64,000 nt of DNA, taken from the NCBI RefSeq assembly GCF_016123485.1, contig NZ_JADCKQ010000001.1, forward strand, positions 62,001-126,000. Reading direction: 5' to 3'. The notes under the pieces were generated by a model, which was not told where the DNA came from, made no database searches, and worked only from the letters and a program-made list of their open reading frames with translations. Positions 1-7,268 of the stretch are shown here, in pieces. A program made the position numbers and the translations under genes. Position 1 is the stretch's first letter. Every line of letters begins with the position of its first letter. Source of the DNA: Halocynthiibacter styelae (GTDB lineage Bacteria > Pseudomonadota > Alphaproteobacteria > Rhodobacterales > Rhodobacteraceae).

Positions 1-97
1 CAAGTCCGTTACTGACCGCGGAATGCTGTTATTGGCGGTATCTGCGAGAGCAACTGATCTGATCTCTGGGTGCTGCCATTTGACAGAATATCTAACG

Positions 98-126
98 CCT
101 GAATTCGTTCAGGGGGCTTTTCTTTC
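98..126 (+). terminator. Candidate terminator of a gene left of the window
   Basis: A short stem CCTGAA / TTCAGG closes a TTCG tetraloop and is followed by GGGCTTTTCTTT. The shape fits a Rho-independent terminator for a plus-strand gene lying left of the window. The stem is only six base pairs, so the call is tentative. Confidence 0.4.
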
Positions 127-210
127 ATTGACCGGGTGCAAATCATCATTATTTAGTTGGAAACCAGGGGCTCATCAGAATGCACACTCACGCATGAACG
201 GATATTAAAT

Positions 211-1509
211 TTGGCACGTTGCGTCTTACACATTGGTTGGCACAAGACGGGTACGACGTCTATCCAACACATTGCATTCAAAAGTCGGGACAAATTGGAA
301 AAACTGGGCATCCATTATCCCAGTTGGCATCAAAATCATGGTGCGGCTTTGGTATCGGCATTTCGGAATGACGAGGGATATTACTTTGCTGAGACATTTG
401 TCCCACCTCCAGCAAAACATGTGTGTATTGCACATTCAGTTTGGGGGCGGCAGATGTTTGACAAGGCGATTGCGGAAGCCGACGGCAGGACGCTTTTGTT
501 GTCAGGAGAAGATCTGACATTGCTTCATCAATCTGAAATTGATGCCCTGGCGACAGAATTGCAGTCTGGTTTTGAAATTGTAGATGTGGTCGCTTATGTG
601 CGAAACCATCATGACTATTTGCATAGCACGGTGCAGCAGTTGGTTCGTATGGGTTTTTCAATTCCAAAGATATTGGAGATGGCAAAAGCTGCACCTGCAG
701 ATCTGGACAGCCTTCGCGTAATGAATCCTATTCCGGAATATGGTTCCAGATTACAGGGTTGGGTCTCTGCGTTTGGAGCGAACAATGTTCATATCCACAA
801 TTACGATCTGCTGCGCGGCTCTGGACAAGACGTTGTGAAACATTTTTTTGGAACGCACTTCGATGCCAGCGTAAAGTCAATTTTTTCGGAAAATTCGAAG
901 AACACAAGCAACAAGAGCTTTTCTGCATCGGCCATTTATGCCTTGGATTCATTACATCAAGACATACCACTGATGAGGGAAGGAAAACCCAACGCAAAAT
1001 TCCTTTTTAATGCGCAACGTTTCTATTCTCAATTGACAGGGCCGGCGTTCCTGGCAGGCAAGCAGTTTGAAGAGCATTGCAATAATGGGCGAGACAGAGA
1101 CAGAGAAGATCTGGAAGAGCTACTTTCCCGAGAATCTTTGGATCGCATGTATCAAGACCCGCCAGCCTGGTCAGATTACCCGCAAATGCAATTGCCGGAA
1201 GATGTAGTGGATACACTTGCAAGTGTTGCTAAAGTCGCCGTTGGCAGTCAGGCCAGAGAAAAGTTTTTCGCGGCTTTAAACGCGTTGACAACTCGTCCTG
1301 ATGACGACGTTGCTCTTGGAAACCTGCATGTGGCTTTGTTTAACTTAAATGATCCCGTCGGGCTGCGCTCTTGTGCAAGTTGGTTGGTGCGTCATGAGTA
1401 CTTTTCTTTGGCACATCTTTATCTCCAGAAAGCGCAACAAGTTGGTGCAACAGCTGCTTCATTGTCGAAGCTGAAGGCCAAAGTGCGCATTCATATTCAA
1501 ACGATTTAA
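211..1509 (+). CDS. Sulfotransferase-like protein (PAPS-type P-loop)
   Basis: A protein of about 432 residues whose first residues carry HIGWHKTGTTSIQ. This matches the 5'-phosphosulfate-binding loop (KTGTTS) found at the N-terminus of sulfotransferases that move sulfate from PAPS to polysaccharides or other acceptors. The last 60 residues are helical and could form a TPR-like tail. There is no ATG: the TTG at 211 puts the loop at the expected N-terminal position, while an in-frame TTG at 157 would add 18 residues with no family resemblance and no ribosome site. The gene is clearly AT-richer than the rest of the window, with many TTT, AAT and AAA codons, which suggests acquisition. The acceptor cannot be told; a role in surface polysaccharide modification is inference. 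Confidence 0.6.
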   Translation: MARCVLHIGWHKTGTTSIQHIAFKSRDKLEKLGIHYPSWHQNHGAALVSAFRNDEGYYFAETFVPPPAKHVCIAHSVWGRQMFDKAIAEADGRTLLLSGEDLTLLHQSEIDALATELQSGFEIVDVVAYVRNHHDYLHSTVQQLVRMGFSIPKILEMAKAAPADLDSLRVMNPIPEYGSRLQGWVSAFGANNVHIHNYDLLRGSGQDVVKHFFGTHFDASVKSIFSENSKNTSNKSFSASAIYALDSLHQDIPLMREGKPNAKFLFNAQRFYSQLTGPAFLAGKQFEEHCNNGRDRDREDLEELLSRESLDRMYQDPPAWSDYPQMQLPEDVVDTLASVAKVAVGSQAREKFFAALNALTTRPDDDVALGNLHVALFNLNDPVGLRSCASWLVRHEYFSLAHLYLQKAQQVGATAASLSKLKAKVRIHIQTI

Positions 1510-1653
1510 TAGCAGAGAGGCTTGTAGTCTTTTACTGATCCTCAGGCGGTAGACGATGACCTAAATCAGAAGACATGACACTTGCGACGTCGTTCGTGAC
1601 AGGTTCATTTGTACCTGCCGAAAAGGGGTAATTTCGACATTCTGGTGTAAGAT

Positions 1654-1702
1654 TTTGAAATTTCAAAGTTAAGATGTTGAAATAAATGACTATATTTATT
1701 TC
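1654..1702. repeat. AT-rich stretch with two palindromes
   Basis: The gene-free stretch after the sulfotransferase-like gene holds a perfect 14-bp palindrome, TTTGAAATTTCAAA (1654-1667), and then an inverted repeat GAAATAAA / TTTATTTC (1679-1686 and 1695-1702). A third dyad, CAGGT-N8-ACCTG, lies at 1600-1617. No protein family is recognised here. They could be operators or remnants of acquired DNA. Confidence 0.35.
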
Positions 1703-1762
1703 GAATGATTTTTCGTGAAAAACTAGAGCTTTCTACAGATGAGCCTGATTGCGAAAAACTTC

Positions 1763-1786
1763 GGGGGCCGGTGGCCCCCTTTTTTT
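1763..1786 (-). terminator. Bidirectional terminator after the HTH-less luxR gene
   Basis: GGGGGCC / GGCCCCC forms a seven-pair stem with a short loop. On the minus strand it follows the stop of the 1788-2288 gene and runs into GAAGTTTTT. On the plus strand it ends in seven T. It therefore looks usable in both directions. Confidence 0.7.
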
Positions 1787-1787
1787 A

Positions 1788-2288
1788 TCAGGTGACCGGC
1801 TTACCTGCGTGGGTCAGGGTAATCGACAGGGTTTTCAACGCAGCGATTTCAGCATCCGACAGGGCATCTGTGTCGCGGGTCAGTTCATGAAGCTGCACAA
1901 GGATCCCGGTGATTGCAGCCACTTCTTCTGCTGTGAAGTCACGATCACCGCGTGCAAAACTTGCGACGGAACGTGAATCCTGCAGTTCCAGGGCATGGAC
2001 AAAGCCAAATTTCAGGCCATGTTCTGCAGCTTCCGTCAGAACGCCGGCCTCATCAGATCCGGCAAGATTTGCCCAGGTCTCTGTTCCGTTGTTTTCAAAA
2101 CCCCAGCGCACCGTCGGATCCTGCATCACGAGCCCTTTACGCGTATAAATGTCGATCCATTCGCGGCTGTAGGTCTGGAACAGGAACATGGGCGTTGTAA
2201 ACCGGATGTGCAGAGCAATCGCATAACCGGCGGGGCAGAGATCGTCCAGTGTGCGCAGGAGTGGCGAAATTGTTAATTCTTGGGACAT
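1788..2288 (-). CDS. LuxR-type autoinducer-binding protein lacking the HTH domain
   Basis: A 166-residue protein that aligns along its length with the autoinducer-binding domain of the LuxR protein encoded divergently at 2415-3023. It keeps all six residues that are near-invariant for acyl-homoserine-lactone pockets: W and Y in EWIDIY, D and P in MQDPTVRW, W in ETWANL and G in KFGFV. The alignment continues through the linker (LSDAEIAAL against LTKAELEVL) and stops where the helix-turn-helix would begin. A terminator follows at once, so no HTH remnant lies downstream. Known precedent: TrlR of Agrobacterium, a TraR truncated before its HTH, acts as a dominant-negative partner. A ligand sink or heterodimer inhibitor of the neighbouring LuxR is inference. 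Confidence 0.85.
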   Translation of the reverse strand: MSQELTISPLLRTLDDLCPAGYAIALHIRFTTPMFLFQTYSREWIDIYTRKGLVMQDPTVRWGFENNGTETWANLAGSDEAGVLTEAAEHGLKFGFVHALELQDSRSVASFARGDRDFTAEEVAAITGILVQLHELTRDTDALSDAEIAALKTLSITLTHAGKPVT

Positions 2289-2364
2289 TTGTCAGGGCTC
2301 TGCGTATTTTGGTTGCATAAAAGATGTGTTTACACCTATTCAGTTATCTATGGCATGTCCTGAA

Positions 2365-2381
2365 GGAAGGATAAACCTTCC
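2365..2381. promoter_or_regulatory. Perfect dyad between the two luxR-type genes
   Basis: GGAAGG-ATAAA-CCTTCC is a perfect 17-bp inverted repeat in the 126-bp divergent promoter region, ending 33 bp before the LuxR start. Position and symmetry fit an operator, possibly for LuxR itself, but the half-site is not a classical lux-box half-site. Confidence 0.35.
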
Positions 2382-2414
2382 CAAAGGGTAATGATTGGCG
2401 AGAAATTTCATTAG

Positions 2415-3023
2415 ATGATAGATAAGGCAGACCTGGATTTCCTCACTACTCTTGCGCCGTCCGGGTACTACCTGGCGATGAGAGTAGGGTTTGCTTTTCC
2501 CGTCGCTGAGGCGAATACTCTGCCTTCTGAATGGGTTAATCGTTACACAAGCAAGGGCTATATGATGATGGATCCGGTTATCCGCTGGGTCTATTCAAAT
2601 TCCGGTACCGTGCGTTGGTCCGATATACCTGTAGACGACCCAAGGTTGATTTTGCAGGATGCAAAGAAATACGATTTGAATTACGGCCTTGCGATCAGCT
2701 GTCAGGGTGAAGGCGAAGACGGGCAGCGCAGCTTTGGCAGTTTTTGCCGGTCAGATCGTGAGTTTTCGGATGATGAAGTGCGTATTTTGCATCAGATCAT
2801 GGGGGAACTGCATGAAAGCTACTCTCCACCCAAAAACCTGACCAAAGCAGAGCTGGAAGTTCTGATCATGGTGAAGGACGGGTTGTTGATGAAGCAAATC
2901 GCCGATGATCTGGGGATTTCCCTGGGCGCTGTTAAACAACGTCTGAAAAATGCGAAATTCAAACTGCGCGCTAAAACAAGCAGTCATGCTGCAGCACTGG
3001 CAATTCAGTTTGGATTGATCTGA
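2415..3023 (+). CDS. luxR: LuxR-family quorum-sensing transcriptional regulator
   Basis: A 202-residue regulator. Residues about 10-140 are the autoinducer-binding domain with the six conserved pocket residues (W and Y of EWVNRY, D and P of MMDPVIRW, W of VRWSDI, G of NYGLA). Residues about 145-202 are a GerE-type helix-turn-helix with LTKAELEVL, then GLLMKQIADDLGIS and GAVKQRLKNAKFKL. It should bind an acyl-homoserine lactone and control transcription, with the synthase gene directly downstream (138 bp) as the obvious target. It is divergent from the HTH-less paralogue. The length is short for LuxR (usually about 240), with trimming at the N-terminus, but both domains are complete. Confidence 0.93.
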   Translation: MIDKADLDFLTTLAPSGYYLAMRVGFAFPVAEANTLPSEWVNRYTSKGYMMMDPVIRWVYSNSGTVRWSDIPVDDPRLILQDAKKYDLNYGLAISCQGEGEDGQRSFGSFCRSDREFSDDEVRILHQIMGELHESYSPPKNLTKAELEVLIMVKDGLLMKQIADDLGISLGAVKQRLKNAKFKLRAKTSSHAAALAIQFGLI

Positions 3024-3121
3024 AACGCAGCGCGTTATCGTAAAAACCTTAATATTCTGTAAAAATAATTAGATTTTTCTATCAACCCAAGATGGATAAA
3101 TCTGGTTAACAATTCTCCTCC

Positions 3122-3139
3122 AACTGGTTTTAATCAGTT
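3122..3139. promoter_or_regulatory. 18-bp dyad, candidate lux/tra-box-like site
   Basis: AACTG-N8-CAGTT is an 18-bp inverted repeat between luxR and luxI. Length and CT...AG half-sites resemble the 18-bp tra box of alphaproteobacterial LuxR proteins. It ends only 21 bp before the luxI start codon, which is closer than usual for an activation site, so it may be a repression site or chance. Confidence 0.3.
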
Positions 3140-3160
3140 CATCATAACAGGAGAATTCAC

Positions 3161-3766
3161 ATGAAAAATGTAACCTTTAACCTGACCTCTTTGCACAACC
3201 ATAATGATGCGTTCTGGGGGTACCTTAAGTTGAGAAAGCACTTCTTTGTAGATCAGTTGGGCTGGGATATTCCACATGACAACCAGTTCGAAATGGATCA
3301 GTACGACACGCCCGTTGCCTGGTATTCACTGGTTCTGATGGATGGAAAGGTTGTTGGGGGCGCGCGGGTTATGCCAACCACGGCCCGCTGGGGACAGCAC
3401 AGCTATATGCTGAAGGATGCTGTCGATGGCAAGCTTGTGGACATCCCGCCTGCGGTTCTTGAAGATGCAATTGAAAGTGATGGCGTCTGGGAATGTACCC
3501 GTCTTGTGATCAGCGATGAACTGAACACCCATGCTTTGCGTTCCGAATGTCTGTCCCTGATTGTGTCTGGTCTTGCTGAAACGGCCCGTTCGCAGGGGGG
3601 GCGTGAGTTGATGTCACTGTCGCCGCTGGCGTTGATGCGGGCTTTGCGTCAGCTCGGGTATGATGCTGGTCGCATTGGTGAACCTTACCTGAATCCGGGC
3701 GATGGCCGCAAATATGCGGTGCTGTCAATGCCGGTTGAACGTCGGGTGGATGAGAAAGCCGCCTGA
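3161..3766 (+). CDS. luxI: Acyl-homoserine-lactone synthase (LuxI family)
   Basis: A 201-residue autoinducer synthase that makes N-acyl-homoserine lactone from S-adenosylmethionine and an acyl donor. The conserved LuxI residues are visible: R and F in LRKHFFVDQLGW, the W of LGWD, the acidic pair in FEMDQYD, GGARVMPTT around residue 66, and ECTRLVI around residue 113 (catalytic E and R). The start is supported by AGGAG at 3149-3153, seven bases before ATG. It follows the full-length luxR gene on the same strand, and two luxR-type genes adjoin it. Acyl chain length cannot be predicted from what is visible. Confidence 0.95.
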   Translation: MKNVTFNLTSLHNHNDAFWGYLKLRKHFFVDQLGWDIPHDNQFEMDQYDTPVAWYSLVLMDGKVVGGARVMPTTARWGQHSYMLKDAVDGKLVDIPPAVLEDAIESDGVWECTRLVISDELNTHALRSECLSLIVSGLAETARSQGGRELMSLSPLALMRALRQLGYDAGRIGEPYLNPGDGRKYAVLSMPVERRVDEKAA

Positions 3767-3803
3767 ATATTTTCTGTTCGGGGTTACAGGCTGTACGCAG
3801 AAT

Positions 3804-3824
3804 CTTCCCGGCAAAGTCGGGAAG
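3804..3824 (+). other. Stem-loop after luxI without T tract
   Basis: CTTCCCG / CGGGAAG forms a seven-pair hairpin 37 bases after the luxI stop. It lacks a T run on the plus strand, so it may be a transcript-stabilising stem rather than the terminator, which is probably the next hairpin at 3877-3907. Confidence 0.35.
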
Positions 3825-3876
3825 ACAAAGTAATGAGTACCGGGTGATTTGCAGCAATGCAGACACCATTAAAGAA

Positions 3877-3907
3877 AGCGCCCCTGACATCAGGGGCGCT
3901 CTTTTTT
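3877..3907. terminator. Bidirectional terminator between luxI and ilvH
   Basis: AGCGCCCCTG / CAGGGGCGCT is a perfect ten-pair stem with a four-base loop followed by CTTTTTT on the plus strand. On the minus strand it overlaps the ilvH stop and runs into TTTCTTTAAT. It separates the convergent luxI and ilvBH units. Confidence 0.85.
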
Positions 3908-4466
3908 ACTTGCCGCGGGACAGGGCAGCAACGCCGGTGCGCGCAATACGGCCCAGGCCCAGCGGGCGCATAAGATCCGCGAAAGCATCGACTTTGTCCG
4001 GCGTGCCGGTGATCTCAAACACAAAGCTTTCCAGCGTGCTGTCGACAACCTGCGCACGGAAGATATCCGCCAGACGCAGGGCTTCCACCCGTGCATCACC
4101 GGTGCCATGGACGCGCATCAGTGCCATTTCACGCTCAACAGAGTCACCTTCAACCGTCAGATCGTGGACCTCATGCACAGGCACAATGCGGCCCAGCTGG
4201 GCTTTGATTTGTTCGATCACAGCAGGGGTGCCGGTGGTCACAATCGTGATTCGGGACAAAAGCCCTTCCTCATCAATCGCCGCCACGGTCAGGCTGTCGA
4301 TGTTATAACCACGGCCGGAAAACAACCCGATCACACGGGCCAGAACACCGGCTTCGTTGTCCACGACCACCGCCAGAGTATGGGTCTCGATGATCTCAGA
4401 ATTTGGGTCTTTCAGATCATAGGCGGACTTCTTGGAAGTGCCTTTTTTGATATTTAATGCAGACAT
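3906..4466 (-). CDS. ilvH: Acetolactate synthase small (regulatory) subunit
   Basis: A 186-residue regulatory subunit of acetohydroxyacid synthase, the first common step of valine, leucine and isoleucine synthesis. An ACT domain begins near residue 28 (ETHTLAVVVDNEAGVLARVIGLFSGRGYNIDSL), which is the usual valine-feedback site, and a second ACT-like half follows (residues about 105-180). The start is the ATG reading MSALNIKK at 4466, preceded by AGAAAGG; a longer frame exists upstream but overlaps the ilvB end. It lies 13 bases after ilvB and should be cotranscribed with it, under the ilvB leader attenuator. Confidence 0.95.
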   Translation of the reverse strand: MSALNIKKGTSKKSAYDLKDPNSEIIETHTLAVVVDNEAGVLARVIGLFSGRGYNIDSLTVAAIDEEGLLSRITIVTTGTPAVIEQIKAQLGRIVPVHEVHDLTVEGDSVEREMALMRVHGTGDARVEALRLADIFRAQVVDSTLESFVFEITGTPDKVDAFADLMRPLGLGRIARTGVAALSRGK

Positions 4467-4479
4467 TTGTAAGCCTTTC

Positions 4480-6246
4480 TTAAACCAGAACCGCGCCGGA
4501 AGAACCGATTGCGTCAGTTGCGGCAGCATCGCCCATAAGCATTTCGTTATGCGGCGCGCCTGATGGGATCATCGGGAAGCAATTTTCATGTTTCTCAACC
4601 AGACAGTCCATAATCACCGGGCCGTCATAATTGATCATTTCCATGATCGCATCATCCAGATCTTTCGGGTCAGACACCTGAATGCCTTTCGCGCCAAAGG
4701 CTTCGGCCAGTTTCACGAAATCAGGCAGGCTTTCAGACCAGGAGGATGAATACCGCTCGCCGTGCAACAACTGCTGCCACTGACGCACCATGCCCAGACG
4801 TTCATTGTTCAGGATGAACTGTTTCACCGGCAAGCGATACTGCATCGCAGTGCCCATTTCCTGCATGTTCATCAGCCAGGACGCTTCGCCCGCGACGTTG
4901 ATCACAAGGCTGTCCTGGTGGGCGGCCTGAATACCAACAGATGCCGGCATGCCGTAGCCCATGGTGCCCAGACCACCAGAGGTCATCCAGCGGTTTGGTC
5001 CTTCAAAGTTCAGGAACTGCGCGGCCCACATCTGGTGCTGGCCAACTTCGGTACAGACGTAACGATCGTGGCCCTTTGTCAGGGCCTCAAGCCGTTCCAG
5101 CGCATATTGTGGTTTGATCACGGTTTCAGACGGGGTGTATGTCAGGCATTTCTTAGCCTTCCAGTCTGCAATCTGAAGGTTCCACTGGGCAACCGCGGCT
5201 TCATTAGTTTTGCGACCACGGGCTTTCCAGATTTTCAGCAGCGTTTCCATCGCGTGGCCAACATCGCCAAGGATCGGCAGATCAACATGCACAACCTTGT
5301 TGATTGAAGACGGATCAATATCGATCTGAACTTTTGTGGAACCGGGGCTGAACGCGTCCAGGCGGCCAGTGATCCGGTCATCAAAACGCGCGCCGATGGT
5401 GATCATCAGGTCACAGTCATGCATCGCCATATTGGCTTCGTACAGACCATGCATCCCCAGCATCCCCAGCCAGTTTTTGCCGGACGCAGGGTAGGACCCC
5501 AGACCCATCAGCGTCGATGTGATCGGGAAACTTGTTGCATCCACCAGTTCACGCAGCAACTGGCTTGCGCCTGGGCCGGAATTGATCACGCCGCCACCGG
5601 TGTAAAACAGCGGACGTTCGGCTTTTTCCATCAGTTCCGCCAGCTGGGTCAGTGCCTCGGCGTCTGCTTTTACCTGGGGATTATAATGCGCGGTGTTCGC
5701 TTTTGGCTTCGCAACATAGGTGCCAGAGGCAAACTGCACATCCTTCGGAATATCAACCAGTGTCGGGCCCGGACGGCCGGATGTGGCAACATGAAACGCC
5801 TGGTGAATGGTTTCCGCCAGCTTTTCCGTGTCTTTCACCAGCCAGTTGTGCTTGGTGCAGGGGCGGGTGATGCCAACAGTGTCTGCTTCCTGGAAGCCAT
5901 CGGTGCCGATCATAAAGGTCGGGACCTGGCCGGACAGGACGACAAGCGGAATGGAGTCGAGAAGCGCGTCTGTCAGGCCGGTCACAGCGTTTGTCGCGCC
6001 AGGGCCAGAGGTTACAAGGACAACACCAGGCTTGCCGGTGGACCGGGCATAGCCTTCTGCCGCATGCACAGCGCCCTGTTCGTGGCGCACCAGAATGTGG
6101 CGGATGTCATTTTGCAGGAAAATTTCGTCATAGATCGGCAGGACAGCACCGCCCGGGTAACCAAATACGGTGTCCACGCCCTGTTCCTTCAGGGCCTCTA
6201 CGATCATCTTTGCGCCGGTCATCTGGCCGGTGTCAGAACCACTCAT
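4480..6246 (-). CDS. ilvB: Acetolactate synthase large (catalytic) subunit
   Basis: A 588-residue thiamine-diphosphate enzyme that condenses pyruvate with pyruvate or 2-oxobutyrate. The N-terminal ThDP domain has FGYPGGAVLPIYDE and the catalytic glutamate in RHEQGAVHAAEGYARSTGKPG. The central FAD-associated domain and C-terminal ThDP domain follow, with RLGMVRQWQQLLHGERYS. The metal-binding motif that is usually GDGS reads GEAS here (4879-4890), followed by the expected NN about 27 residues on. The ATG at 6246 is chosen because GGAGA sits five bases before it; an ATG at 6258 would add MEKK and lacks good spacing. It forms an operon with ilvH. Confidence 0.95.
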   Translation of the reverse strand: MSGSDTGQMTGAKMIVEALKEQGVDTVFGYPGGAVLPIYDEIFLQNDIRHILVRHEQGAVHAAEGYARSTGKPGVVLVTSGPGATNAVTGLTDALLDSIPLVVLSGQVPTFMIGTDGFQEADTVGITRPCTKHNWLVKDTEKLAETIHQAFHVATSGRPGPTLVDIPKDVQFASGTYVAKPKANTAHYNPQVKADAEALTQLAELMEKAERPLFYTGGGVINSGPGASQLLRELVDATSFPITSTLMGLGSYPASGKNWLGMLGMHGLYEANMAMHDCDLMITIGARFDDRITGRLDAFSPGSTKVQIDIDPSSINKVVHVDLPILGDVGHAMETLLKIWKARGRKTNEAAVAQWNLQIADWKAKKCLTYTPSETVIKPQYALERLEALTKGHDRYVCTEVGQHQMWAAQFLNFEGPNRWMTSGGLGTMGYGMPASVGIQAAHQDSLVINVAGEASWLMNMQEMGTAMQYRLPVKQFILNNERLGMVRQWQQLLHGERYSSSWSESLPDFVKLAEAFGAKGIQVSDPKDLDDAIMEMINYDGPVIMDCLVEKHENCFPMIPSGAPHNEMLMGDAAATDAIGSSGAVLV

Positions 6247-6262
6247 CTTCTTCTCCATTCCT

Positions 6263-6280
6263 GCGGACCCTCCGGTCCGC
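6263..6280 (-). promoter_or_regulatory. Stem-loop just before the ilvB ribosome site
   Basis: GCGGACC-CTCC-GGTCCGC, read on the plus strand, is a perfect seven-pair hairpin that ends about 17 bases before the ilvB start, downstream of the attenuator. It may separate the attenuator from the ribosome site or tune translation. Confidence 0.4.
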
Positions 6281-6295
6281 CCGCTTAAGCGTAAT

Positions 6296-6324
6296 AAAAA
6301 ACCCCGGGCTTTTCAGGTCCGGGG
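6296..6324 (-). terminator. ilvB attenuator terminator
   Basis: On the minus strand CCCCGG (6324 to 6319) pairs with CCGGGG (6307 to 6302) and a run of six T follows. It lies 50 bases upstream of the ilvB start and after the leader peptide stop, exactly where a transcription attenuator belongs. Its 5' arm overlaps CCATGCGCC (6331 to 6323), which can pair instead with GGCGCATGG (6366 to 6358) inside the leader reading frame, giving a mutually exclusive antiterminator. Confidence 0.8.
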
Positions 6325-6349
6325 CGCATGGTTTTAAATCTGGTTTCCG

Positions 6350-6412
6350 TTACCGGACCATGCGCCAATTCCCAACAATGACCACTAGAGCGAGCATCAG
6401 TTTTCTTCCCAT
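6350..6412 (-). CDS. ilvB leader peptide
   Basis: A 20-codon reading frame starting MGRKLMLALVVIVG and ending at TAA, 104 bases upstream of ilvB on the same strand. Codons 5-13 are Leu, Met, Leu, Ala, Leu, Val, Val, Ile, Val, so all three end products of the ilv/leu pathway are represented, including a CTA leucine codon that is rare in this DNA. An internal ATG at 6397 (MLALVVIVG) has GGAAGA ten bases upstream and may be the true start. Stalling on these codons should leave GGCGCATGG free to form the antiterminator, and read-through to the stop should mask it. This layout is the classical amino-acid attenuator, known for ilvB and ilvG in enteric bacteria. Confidence 0.8.
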   Translation of the reverse strand: MGRKLMLALVVIVGNWRMVR

Positions 6413-6551
6413 CGGGTTTCATTACCTTGCGGGACTTTATGGCGCGGTGAAAACGGGGTCAACAGGCAAAATGCGTAATAAAGTGTCTCTGGACGAAAGA
6501 AATCTTTCCGAAAGTTGCGAATTTTGGAATTTACGGCGAATTTTCGCAAAT

Positions 6552-7268
6552 TCAGGTCAGCTTTCGTGCCAGATTCTGACTGTACTCTGCTTCGCTTTGC
6601 CAGCAGGTCGCAATTTCAAACGCCAGAGAGGCTTTCTCTTCCGCAGCACTTAGCGTCACGCCCGGCAGGCGTTGCAGATCAAAAAAGGCGCAATCCACCC
6701 GGCTTTCGTCCCAGTCAATCAGGGCAGGGGGTAATCCATCTGCAATCAGCACATTGATTTCCCCCAGATCCCCGTGCACAGGCACCACAGGCTGATCCGC
6801 AATAGCAGCAAAGGCGCGCCGGATCTTTTGGCGTAGGTCATCGGGCAGGGCGCGCATATCCACATCACCGCCCACGTCCTTTGTCAGAAGGTCGGCACAA
6901 CTGGCAAATCCCGGACGTTGGGGAAGTGCGCGGCTCGCCTGATGAAATGCAGTCAAAGCGCGGGAAATGTCGGGCATGTTTCCCTCTGCGCAGAGATGGC
7001 CGGACAAATAGCTTTCCAGCGTGAACCCGCCGCTTATATACGTGCCATTCGCTGACCTGTGCAGTTGTGGGGTACGAAAACCGGCCCGAGCCGCCAGCGA
7101 CATCAATCCGGTCATCCAGTTGACCTGCGCCTCGGAGCGTCGGGTTGACTTAGCAACATAGAGTTTGCCGTCAATTTCCACCTTCCAGACCTCATTCCGA
7201 AACCCACCGGTAAGCAGATGCAGAATGGTGGCTGTGCCAAATCCGGATAAATCAGGAGGGGACGTCAT
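6552..7268 (-). CDS. APH-family phosphotransferase (small-molecule kinase-like)
   Basis: A 238-residue protein of the aminoglycoside phosphotransferase / choline kinase fold. A glycine-containing loop LLTGGFRNEVWKV with the lysine of YVAKS is near the N-terminus, and the catalytic HGDLGEINVL around residue 176 is followed by the metal-binding LIDWDESRVD around residue 197. It is short for the family (usually about 260-300). The substrate cannot be assigned; these proteins often act on sugars, choline or homoserine rather than antibiotics. It is divergent from the TRAP operon across 325 bp, which gives no clear functional link. Confidence 0.75.
   Translation of the reverse strand: MTSPPDLSGFGTATILHLLTGGFRNEVWKVEIDGKLYVAKSTRRSEAQVNWMTGLMSLAARAGFRTPQLHRSANGTYISGGFTLESYLSGHLCAEGNMPDISRALTAFHQASRALPQRPGFASCADLLTKDVGGDVDMRALPDDLRQKIRRAFAAIADQPVVPVHGDLGEINVLIADGLPPALIDWDESRVDCAFFDLQRLPGVTLSAAEEKASLAFEIATCWQSEAEYSQNLARKLT

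Noticed and set aside
23-208. 61-codon open frame at the left edge
   Set aside because: No ribosome site, no family pattern, and it overlaps a terminator-like hairpin.
5419-6288. 289-codon open frame antisense to ilvB
   Set aside because: Shadow of the conserved ilvB gene and its leader region.
6552-7268. Aminoglycoside-resistance gene
   Set aside because: Only the general APH fold and catalytic motifs are seen; nothing ties it to antibiotics.
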